Source: Gordionus sp. m RMFG-2023 (lineage: Eukaryota; Nematomorpha; Gordioida; Chordodea; Parachordodidae). From it: a stretch of 64,000 nucleotides of DNA. Of this stretch, positions 10,901-19,645 are shown piece by piece. The notes under the pieces are model-generated. The model worked only from the letters and a program-made list of their open reading frames with translations. It did not search any database and was not told the origin of the DNA. The stretch lies in NCBI RefSeq assembly GCF_954871325.1, contig NC_088778.1, positions 15,217,666 to 15,281,665 on the forward strand, written 5' to 3'. Positions within the stretch are counted from its first letter, which is position 1. Each line of letters starts with the position of its first letter. The translations under genes were made by a program, and so were the position numbers.

Positions 10901-13900
10901 AAGTAATTGTCAATCGTTATTTTTAAAGTCTTTTGAATTTTTTTGACCCAATGGGTTAAAATATATTGTAAAAATGTCAAATTTAAATTTCATGAAGATG
11001 TAGGAAAGTGACAATTTACAACCTATCATTTGCTCAAAAAAATTCAATAATTTCAAAAATAACGATTATGACAATTGTCACTAATCTAGAGTACATCTTC
11101 ACTAATATTTTATTTAAACATGTTAGCAATATTTATTTTAGCCCATTTACATCAAAAAAAATTTAAAAATAACGATTATGACAATTGTTACTTTTATATA
11201 TAACATCTTAATTGAAATTTTAATTTAACATGTTAAAAACACATATTTTTATCCATTAGCGTCTAAAAAAATCTAATATGTTTAAAAATACCGATTATGA
11301 TAATTGTCATTTTTCCAATGAATCTTCATTGAATTTATCATTTAACATCTTTACAATATAAATATTATTTTTACCCTTTGCATGTTTTTTTTGAAAATAC
11401 AATCCTGGACGAAATTTTCTATTTTAAAAATTCGGGCCATGCAAATTACCTCTGCAGCTATCTGATATTAATATTTTAAAAAACCACATTTAAAAATTCA
11501 TAAACAATACTTAATATTAATAAAAAACCACCTTTAAAAATGTTTAATAAAAAAATTAATTATTTACATCAAATTCTATGAAAAAATAAAGAAATAAAAT
11601 GTTGAGTTAATGAAAGATATTTATCTAAATATCTTTAGCTTAAAAGAAAAAAATGATTTATATTATATACAATTTAAAAACAAAAAAATAAAATATTATT
11701 AAAAAATATATATGAGGGTATAATTTATTTACAAATTCTAAATTTGTGTTTTTTGCCATTTATAGCATGGGTATATATAAGCAAAAATAATATAAAATAA
11801 TAATTTATAAAATTACATTAAACAAATTAATATAATAATAAATAAAAAATATAAAAAATAAATCAATCTTTTTTTTAATGTTTTTTTTAAAATTAATATA
11901 TCATATTTTTAAAGATATTTAAAATAGGTTCCGATTATTTAATATCCATAGTCTTTTTTTAAAAAATGAATATTTTTAAAGTAGGTGTTACTCAAAATGA
12001 TTAAGCAATTTGTGAATGAGTTTTGCCTAAATAATTATTATCGTCAGGAAACAATATAATTTTTGTGATTTCATAATGCGAGTAGAAAAAAACAAGAGTC
12101 TGCCATACCAATGCAATATGTGTCGTAGATCTTTTTTAATTATGAAATCTTCCTTTTGGCTTGAGCCTAGTCAATTTTTGACTCAAAAACAAGATGAATT
12201 GAAGGCTAAGGAGGCTTGGCTCTGACGTTTATAAATAAATTTTGGCTCAAAAGTCGGCTTGAGCCAGCAGACTAATTTGGCTCAAAGAGCCGGCTTTAGT
12301 CAATTTTAGACTCAAAAACTAGATGAGTTTAGGGCTAAGCCAGCTTGGCTCAGCCGTTTAACAAAACTAATCTCAAATAAATTTATTTTGGCTTAAAAGA
12401 CGAGCCGACTCAAACCAGCCAACTAAACAGGCTCAGTGAGGAAGCTTGAACCTTAGTCAATTTTTGACTCAAAAACTGGCTGAGTTTAGGGCTTTGCTGG
12501 CTTGGCTCAGCCGTTTAGCAACACTAACACTAATCTCAAATAAATAAATTTCTCCTCAGTAATTGGCTTGAGTGAGCTAACGGCTGAGCCAGCCAGCTCA
12601 TAGCCAAATTTTTGGCTCAAAACCTGGCTGAGTTTTCAGCTAAGCCAGGCTCAGCCGTTTAACAACACTATAACTTAATAAAGAAAAACTAGGCAGCCCT
12701 TTGGGTTCATTTAAATATCATTTTTTTTAGTAGATAAAGAAATTTTAAAATTTCAATTATAAATAGTAATTGGATGTCCAAATTAAAGTTTCTGCTGTTT
12801 TAACAAGACTATTCAAAATATCTAAATAAATTATATATAAAAATAAGTCTTATTGCATCCCAGATGGCTTTTCTTCCAATATAGTTATTAATATCATTTG
12901 GGTTTCATTGTTTATAATTATATCTGTTCATTATAATATATTTAAATGACATAAGTTATGGTATAGTTAAATTATAGATGTTATACTAATAAAAAGTATA
13001 TTAAAAATTAAAACCATTGGTATCTTTACAGAATACAAAATTATATATGATATTGGATCGGTAATCAGCCAATATCAATTCAATATTGGAAATATCGGGT
13101 AGGATCGGCCTCCAAAAATTGGTATCGGTACACCCCTTCTGCTGAAGCTGTATAAGCTCAAAAAAGATTTATGAACTAGAAAACCTAGTAGATTTATAAT
13201 AATTTTTTATGTTTTAATTGAATGCCTAACAATTTGATTTAAAATTTTTAGGATTATCAATAAAATAAGAATTATGTTTATAAAATTTAGAAAAGAATAA
13301 AATTATAATTACTCAAAAACTGTTAGGATACTGGGCTGATATTTTTAAGATTTCTCAATAAATGTGATGATTTATAAAAATTTAGAAAATAAAAAAATTT
13401 TATGCACAGGAAATAGGGGCTATTATTAATGGGTCAACTGATTTTAAAAAATTTATATTAATGTTATATAATTTATTTTGAATAATATATTATGAAACCT
13501 GGTATAAATGATAATTCAGTTTTTTGTATTCTGATATATCATCTCTGACCCTTGGTAAAAGAATTTTGTGATAAAATCTAAATTTTATTTTAATAATTTC
13601 TAATATAATTAATTACCTTTGAACTAATCTATTATTTAAATTTGATGCAAAAAGCTTTGTAGCTTGATACATAGCACCAGCAGTCCATTTATCAGGGTCC
13701 GTTAATGTTAATATATTTTCCCAATCATTTAATGAAGGAATAATTTTAAAAGCTTTTGGCAATTTTCCACTACGATATTGTGAAAGAACCTTACTAACAT
13801 CTCTATACATTTCTACAATTTTGGGGTTCATATTCTTAGTTAAATTTTTTGTGTCTTTGTATTCACCTAATAATTGAATAATTAATATTGATATTAAAAA

Positions 13901-14524
13901 TCAATGAAACCTAATATTTCAGTATTTAATTCTGTTTTCTTTTCTGTCAAACGATCTGATATTATGTCCACTAAATTTTGCCTTTCTTTGAGATCAGCAC
14001 TCATAAATTTATCAAAAGCATCTAAATCTTGTTGTAATATTTGCTGTAAAATATTATAATTTGAATTTAACAAATAAAAATAAACAGTATTGTCAAAAGT
14101 TTCATTTTTATGTAAATATTCATTAGTTTTTTGATTAATTAGGCTTATATCTTCTTTTTCATTGTTAAATGTAAATTTATGAAAGGATGGCTTTTGAGGA
14201 TTAATTTGGATAATGCTACACATCACTAAATGTTTAAATGCATACTTATGTGATAAGTTTACCCATTTCCTTCTTCTTCTTCTTTAATGTCTATAATCTG
14301 TTGTTTGGCTTGTTTGATAATTTTTTTTGATAATTTTGAATCCAAATACTGTTTATGCAGTTATAAAAAGTTGTCCAAAATATTAAAACCTTATCTTCTG
14401 ATTTTATTTTTTTTATTTTTCCATGTTTCAAAATTGATTTATTATTTGAAAGTTGCTGAGGTAATGGAATACTTTTTTGCCTAATAATGTCATGCTTTTC
14501 AAGGGTTCTATTTAATTTTCCCAT
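7174..14524 (-). CDS. BYSL: Bystin (Enp1), 40S ribosome biogenesis factor
   Basis: Bystin/Enp1 binds pre-40S particles and is needed for 20S pre-rRNA processing and export. Exons on the minus strand are 14524-14390, 14348-14263, 14215-14086, 14043-13911, 13866-13617, 13577-13499, 7932-7598 and 7423-7174. Phases are consistent throughout, giving 1398 bases and 465 residues (human about 437, yeast 483). The hallmark bystin block is intact: [93 protein letters not shown] and [12 protein letters not shown]. The ATG is the first in frame, and the short basic N-terminus fits the family. Introns are 41, 47, 42, 44 and 39 bp, then 5566 bp and 174 bp. The third intron is a multiple of three and open, so it could be retained in frame. 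An insertion of about 10 residues follows PLCES. Confidence 0.95.
8165..8395. repeat. GGCCCG-type MITE, degraded copy
   Basis: Begins with AGAAACCTGCAGAGGTAC and ends near GTACCTGCAGGC, with CCCAGCCCAG-like blocks separated by AT-rich spacers. This inverted CTGCAG end pair matches the complete copy at 22468-23536. Target-site duplications are not clear. Confidence 0.55.
9960..11400. repeat. Tandem array with inverted arm, TGACAATTGTCA motif
   Basis: Units of roughly 110-120 bp share AACATGTTAAATTAAAATTT, a GATGTACC word, the palindrome TGACAATTGTCA, TAATCGTTATTTTTAAAGTT and TTGACGCAAATGGG. About ten units run forward to 11030 and about three run in the opposite sense to about 11330, forming a large lopsided inverted repeat. 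11400-11460 carries a scrap of the GGCCCG-type MITE. Confidence 0.8.
12170..12660. repeat. Subterminal tandem repeat, GGCTCAA-rich
   Basis: Four or five imperfect units of about 100-110 bp contain AATTTTTGACTCAAAAAC, GAGTTTAGGGCTAAGCCAGC and TTGGCTCAGCCGTTTAACAA. One related unit lies at the opposite end of the element (9510-9600). The position just inside both termini suggests transposase-binding sites, which is inference. Confidence 0.7.
12890..13140 (-). repeat. GATCGGTATCGG repeat, inverted copy of 62712 family
   Basis: Contains AAATGACATAAGTTATGGTA, TATAGTTAAATTATAGATGT, ACCATTGGTATCTTTACAGA and a GGATCGGCCTCC end with GGTATCGGTACACCCCTT. The same blocks occur in reverse orientation at 62712-63190. 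The GGTATCGGTACACCCCT end resembles a hAT-type terminus. No coding sequence. Confidence 0.55.
13499..14524 (-). CDS. BYSL: Bystin exons 1-6 (N-terminal part)
   Basis: Six exons separated by 39-47-bp introns. They encode the basic start [36 protein letters not shown], the [16 protein letters not shown] segment and the strongly conserved core through HLYQ. Donors are GTTTTA, GTAAAC, GTTTAT, GTTTCA, GTAATT and GTTTCA, a loose consensus also used by NOC3. The longer open frames at 14291-14524 and 13894-14226 read through the small introns. Confidence 0.93.
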
Positions 14525-14958
14525 TTAATTATAAATGAATGAATGATCATAAAATCCATTATAACCTATACCATGGTTTATGATAAAGACTTATAATGGA
14601 GGCATTTGGACAAATACTCATCGTATTGAGAAATATGGAGATGGTTTCATATTATTTTTAAATAAAATTTACTTAGCTGGTTATGATTCAAAATAATTCT
14701 AATATTTATCTTATACTATATACAATTAAACTAATTTAATCATTTAAACAAAATGCAATCAAGTGAGTTGACACAAGAATATATTTCTATTTTTATAAAA
14801 TTCAATTTCTATTAGGAACTATAAAAACTCGAAAGTTTAAAAGAGAAATAAATAAATATAGGATGAGATAATTCTAGCAACATCAAATATTAGTTAAGAA
14901 AATACGAGAAACTGTATACATGATATGGAAGAAGCCACAAGCTCAATTTATTGTATGC

Positions 14959-15084
14959 TGTAGTAATACCAACTACTAATTATAAACAATACGACCACTG
15001 ATTTATATTTCAATTTATTTTTGATATCAAATATTTATTTATTATTTTTCGAATGTTCGATTCTATTTTTAATATACAATATAC
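14959..15084 (-). repeat. LTR of the gypsy copy (3' in element orientation)
   Basis: 126 bp, identical to 17698-17823 except for one base near the right edge. It starts TGTAGTAATACCAACTACTA on the plus strand. LTRs this short are unusual for the family. Confidence 0.9.
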
Positions 15085-17697
15085 TTAGATTTCTTCAATA
15101 AACCTCTTTGTAGGTTTACGGTTTCTTGATGAGCAACGTAATGTGGTATTTGTATTTGTGTTTGTATTTGCTTCATTCACTGGCACAACCATTTCTGTAA
15201 CTTCCAAAGAACTTTCATGATTTGGGATAACTAAACGATTTCTTAACTGATCTGCATGCTTCCGTAATGTTTTCCCGGAAGATTCAACAATATAAGAATA
15301 AAGTCCTATTCTTTCTTTAATTACTCCCTCTCTCCAACCATTGGTATTTTCATTATTTAACCATATAGGTTGTGAGATTTCAAATTCTCTTTCCTTTGAA
15401 TGTAAATCATGATGAAGGCTTTGTTTATCATTGGCCCTTACTATTTCGTGTTCGGCATTTGGTCGGATCCAATCCAGACTTGTTTTCAATTGCCTCCCAA
15501 ACATAATTTTAGCAGGAGATCTCCCTGTGGAACTATGCTCTCCCAATCGGTAGGTTGTTAAAACCTGTGTCATAGCTTCTTCGGGATCGCTAATTGAATC
15601 TCTCGTTGCATAATACCGACCTTTCAAAGTTCGTACTGTACGTTCAGCTAATCCATTAGTTTTTGGATGATAGGGTGCCGAACGTATATGACGTATGTTA
15701 TTTAAATAACAATACCTACGGAATTCCCCTGATAAGAATTGTGGTCCTTTGTCTGACACACTGTACTTGGGTATTCCAAACCTAGCAAACCATTTATTTA
15801 GTCGTTTTATCATAGCATCAGCAGAGGTATTCTGCATTAGATCAACTTCTAACCATGGTCTATTTTTCTGGCATCCAGAACATATTTTGATAAAATTTTC
15901 TATATCAACATCACATCTGGGCCACCAACAATACAATCTAAAAATAGATTTCATTACATTTTCCCCAGGATGTCCCCAGTGAATCATTCCTAACACTGCA
16001 TTTCTTAATTTATTAGGAATAACCAATCTCCCATTCCATTCTATAATATTACGATTGACAGAAAGCTCTTCCCGTCGATTATAAAAATTAACTATTTCTT
16101 TATCTTTATGACGATCAAAGTTTCGCCAACTTTGCTGAATATGTATTGCTACTTTTTTTAATATTAAATCTTGCTTCGACTCTTTTGGCAGAATATTTTC
16201 TGACAATTGCATATCATCCAAATTAATACTTCGAATATCCAAAGCATGTTTAGAATCTTGATTCTCTTCCGAAATTTCTTGGTGTTTATTAATCAAATCT
16301 CGAATTCTAGAATCTAGTGTTATGCAACATTTTTCTTTTTCAATATTGTTGACCAAATTGCGTACTTGTTTAATCATAACCTGACGAGGCATTTCTAAAT
16401 TGAATGCTATAATCCATGGTAATCCGAAAAGAGGCACCCCAGTTGTATTCATTATTACCACTGGTAGAGTCCTTGTCTGTGATCCAATCCTAACATTGAC
16501 TTGGGTCTCGCCCTTGACATCTAACGGATGATCACCATATGCAGTCAATGGACTGGTTGGCCTAATTTTTGGTCGCCCAATACTTGTCCATATATCAATT
16601 CCTATCAATGACGCTTGTGCACCAGTGTCAAAATCAAATTCAACATCTAACCCAATTATCTCTGCAGTTAGTTTTGCTCGATTCTCTCGATTTTGTTAAA
16701 TCTTCCAAATATTATGAATAGAATCACTTGATGACACTCTTATATAATTTAAATTCTTTGATTTACAGCAAACTGCAAAATGACCAATTTTTTTACATTT
16801 ATTACATGCCGCATTTGTAGCTGGACATCTCACTTCTCGGTTATGAATAAAACCACATTTATAACATTTAAGTTTATTATAATCTTTATCATTATTATAT
16901 TTGTATTTATTATTCTCTTTATCAAATGTATTATTATACTTGACTTTATTATAGCCTTTATCAATTGTAGTCGTCGTTTTTATTGGATGTTTATAATTAT
17001 TATCATTATCATTTCTATTGTTATTAACATTTATCTTATTAACAACAGGCATATTTTTATTTGCCATTTCTTTATCTGCTCGCTCAGAAGCTAATGCCAG
17101 ATCAAGAATAAATTGAAAAGTCAGTACATTATTATCTCTATCAATACTGTCGGGATATAGAGCTCTAAGATCTCTTTCCAATCCCGGTATTTCCATGCCA
17201 ACCATAAACTGATCACGTAAACGCTCGTCAATATCATTAAGATAATGACAACGCTTGCAATTGTTCTATTTTTATCTGCAAATTCAGTTATGGTTTCAGT
17301 TGTTCTCCGTAATCTAACGAAATCAAATCTAGAAGCAAAAGCTGTTGACGTCGGTTTAAATAGTTTAAAACATATTGACTTAATTTCCTTAAAAGATAAA
17401 GTTTCGATCGAATCAGGATAACAAAAACGGTCCACCAACTCAATATTCTTATTGCCAAAAAATGTTAAAAATATATCTTTATATTGACATTCAGATGGGC
17501 TTACGTTTTTTAACCGAAAACTGGCTTCCCATTTAGAAAAATATCTGTGGATAGAAGTATCCAACTCGAATTTATCAAATTAAATCGTAGATAAATCCGC
17601 TATTTTTTTTGAATCTCCATTTAAGGAATTATTTTCTCCATTTAAGGAATTATTATCTCCATTTAAGGAATTATTTTCTCCATTTATCGTCGCCATT

Positions 17698-17823
17698 TGT
17701 AGTAATACCAACTACTAATTATAAACAATACGACCACTGATTTATATTTCAATTTATTTTTGATATCAAATATTTATTTATTATTTTTCGAATGTTCGAT
17801 TCTATTTTTAATGTACAATATAC
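17698..17823 (-). repeat. LTR of the gypsy copy (5' in element orientation)
   Basis: Partner of 14959-15084. Internal sequence next to it on the plus strand is CGTCGCCATT, so in element orientation a TGGCGACG primer-site-like word follows the LTR. A clear target-site duplication was not found. Confidence 0.88.
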
Positions 17824-17926
17824 ATAATTAATCATTTATTAATTTATTACATATGCAATACTCAAAAAAGTTGAAAAAATAATAATATACCTTTATTTCT
17901 TTCCAAGCTAACAATTTGGTGCGTAT

Positions 17927-18294
17927 TAGAGATCTGCAAAATTAGGTCCGGCCCGTACCTAGCCCGAGTCCGGCCCATCTATTTAAAATAATCGGGTTCG
18001 AGAGCCAGGCCGGGCCTAATATTTTTAAAAAAATTCGGGCCGGGTCGGGTTGGACATTGGAAATTTTTTAAAATATATCTAAATTTATCAATTTATATTG
18101 AATTTTTTATGAAAAATTAAAAATTTTGATTTTATTTATTGAAACTAAACGCCATATAACATATGTCTTTTATTTTGAGTAATTATAAAAATTAATTTCT
18201 ATATTTAAATAAATTCGGGCCGGGCCGGCAAATCTTTTTAAAAAAATTTCAGGTCGGGCCGGGCTTGAAAAATTAGGCCCGATGCAGATCACTT
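17927..18294. mobile_element. GGCCCG-type hAT MITE upstream of NOC3
   Basis: Left end TAGAGATCTGCA and right end TGCAGATCACTT are inverted. Flanks GTGCGTAT and TTGTGTAT agree at 6 of 8 bases. The interior alternates GC-rich words (GGCCGGGCC, TCGGGCCGGG) with AT-rich spacers, like the copies at 22468, 32600, 49340 and 58440. It sits 123 bp before the NOC3 ATG. Confidence 0.75.
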
Positions 18295-18417
18295 TTGTGT
18301 ATATTATTTTGTGGTACAATAGTTAACTATATAATTTATATGTCTGTCACCACTTGATGCATCATATGGTAGTGATTGATGCCCGACTTTTTATGATAGT
18401 TTTGGATTAAATTCAAA

Positions 18418-19645
18418 ATGACTGTAAAAAATAAAAAATATGTTGCTAGTGAAAGTGATGATTCCTCTTCAGACGAAGAAGCAGAAATAGATTACATTCA
18501 GAATATATATAATGACGAAAATTTGTTTTATATTTCAAAGTATACAAATTTTACAACATATATTAATGTAATTTTTTCATTAGAAAGCACAAAATAAAAG
18601 ATTATGAATTGGATTGCGAGAAAAAAGTTCGCTCACAAAAAGATAAGAAATACAATTATAAACTATTACTACCCATAAAAAAAATGGGAAAGTTAATTCC
18701 AATTACAGAAAGAATCCCAAAAGTCATCAAAGGTTTGATAATATTTTACTACACTATAAACATTTATAGATGAAGAATTAGAAAATTTTAAGGACAAAAT
18801 AGAATTAAAAAATATTAAAAAAAAATCTGTAAAAATTACAAAATTTAATTCCCTGCAGAATTTTAGAGTTTTTTTAGCAAATATATCTAGTACAATTTTG
18901 CAAAATCCTGAAGAAAATGTAATTTTAAAATACTTTTATTATTATTATTATAATTGATTAACAAGATAATAAAGATGAAAAAATTGTTATCTCTCATCAA
19001 ACAAAAAAGATTGATAATAGAAAATCATGAAACTATTTCAGATAATTATTTGGCCAAAATATATATAATTGGTTCAATAACTGAAATTTTTAAAGATTTA
19101 ATACCAGGTTATAAAATACGATTACCAACTGAACAAGAAAAACAACAATTGGCAGCAAAAGAGACTAGACTTTTAAGATCTTATGAAGAAAAACTGTTAA
19201 ATTTATATAAAAAATTTATTGATACCATGATTAATTATACGAGTAAATAAAATTTATTTTAAATTTATATTTTTAAAGAGTTAAAAAAAATTATAAATCA
19301 ACCAAGTATACATATAATTTTGATGATTATAAAATCATTTGGGGATATAATTTTGATAAAGCCTCATTTCAATTTTCGTAAAAATATTATGAGTTGCCTT
19401 GTTCCACTATTAAACCATAAAAACAATGAGGTAAAATATTTTCATGATTTTTTTTTTTTTTTAAATTATGAACTCATGTTTTAATTTATAATGTTTATTT
19501 TATTTAATATAAATAGATCATAACACTAGCATCAAAAGTATTTAAAAAGATATTTTTGTCTGATGAGGATGGAGAATTATCACTAGAAGTTGTCAGGCTT
19601 ATCAATCAATTTATAAAAACCAAAAAATTCTTTGTTAATTCACAG
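18418..19645 (+). CDS. NOC3: NOC3 exons 1-6 (N-terminal, NOC3p domain)
   Basis: Six exons with introns of 44, 37, 47, 36 and 86 bp and phases 2, 1, 0, 1, 0, 0. They encode residues 1-326: acidic N-terminus, LLLPIKKMGKLIPI, the NOC3p-type segment around residues 120-232 and the PHFNF block. The first ATG follows a 123-bp spacer from the upstream MITE. Exon 6 ends FFVNSQ at CAG|GT, and the next exon resumes VIDVFLWLKLDD 10 kb away, matching the human spacing EVRPEMLKTFLCLRIKEV. Confidence 0.9.

Larger units (their letters stand above)
9504..12670. mobile_element. Large non-autonomous hAT-type element
   Basis: The left end is TAGTGTTGTTAAAAAGCCGA and the right end is GCCGTTTAACAACACTA, inverted. 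The flanks CAACTTAA (9496-9503) and TAACTTAA (12671-12678) match at 7 of 8 bases, an 8-bp target-site duplication typical of hAT. The 3.17-kb interior has no transposase. It is mostly tandem arrays: about ten direct units at 9960-11030, three inverted units at 11040-11330, and GGCTCAA/TTGAGCC-rich units at 12170-12660. The same ends occur on the MITE at 48841 and at the right end of the hAT element ending at 55434, so a relative could mobilise it. Confidence 0.8.
7933..13498 (-). other. Expanded bystin intron 6
   Basis: This 5566-bp GT-AG intron separates exons HLYQ and ALYK. It holds the 8165-8395 repeat, the 9504-12670 hAT-type element, a 12890-13140 repeat and otherwise unremarkable AT-rich DNA (8396-9503, 13141-13498). 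The open stretch at 8311-8628 on the minus strand has no recognisable similarity and is composed partly of repeat. Confidence 0.85.
14959..17824 (-). mobile_element. Ty3/gypsy LTR retrotransposon, young but broken
   Basis: Fossil copy on the minus strand, bounded by two direct 126-bp repeats (14959-15084 and 17698-17823) that differ at one position, so the insertion is recent. Recognisable parts in element order: a gag-like region (about 17121-17564), a CCHC zinc knuckle of the CYKCGF...CP type (near 16800-16870), a retropepsin-like stretch, and an integrase with its HHCC-type zinc finger (HWGHPGENVM...CSGCQKNRPW) and core segment (YHPKTNGLAERTVRTLKGRY). The order of parts and integrase motif place it in Ty3/gypsy. 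It is broken, with at least three breaks, and much shorter than intact relatives. It lies between the bystin and NOC3 start codons, transcribed in the bystin direction. Confidence 0.88.
14525..18417. promoter_or_regulatory. Shared divergent promoter region of bystin and NOC3
   Basis: Bystin starts at 14524 (minus) and NOC3 at 18418 (plus), so their 5' ends face each other. Within the 3893 bp, 14959-17824 is a gypsy copy and 17927-18294 a MITE. Removing them leaves about 660 bp: 14525-14958, 17825-17926 and 18295-18417. The last 123 bp contain a perfect 10-bp palindrome TGATGCATCA at 18355-18364, about 55 bp upstream of the NOC3 ATG. No TATA box can be called in DNA this AT-rich. Promoter function is inferred from gene position only. 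Confidence 0.55.

Noticed and set aside
9960-11400. Array considered as a CRISPR-like or centromeric satellite
   Set aside because: Units are degenerate, partly inverted, lack unique spacers, and lie within hAT-type ends flanked by an 8-bp duplication.
16780-17094. Isoleucine/phenylalanine-rich plus-strand frame resembling membrane segments
   Set aside because: It is the complement of the Asn/Lys-rich gag region of the gypsy fossil.
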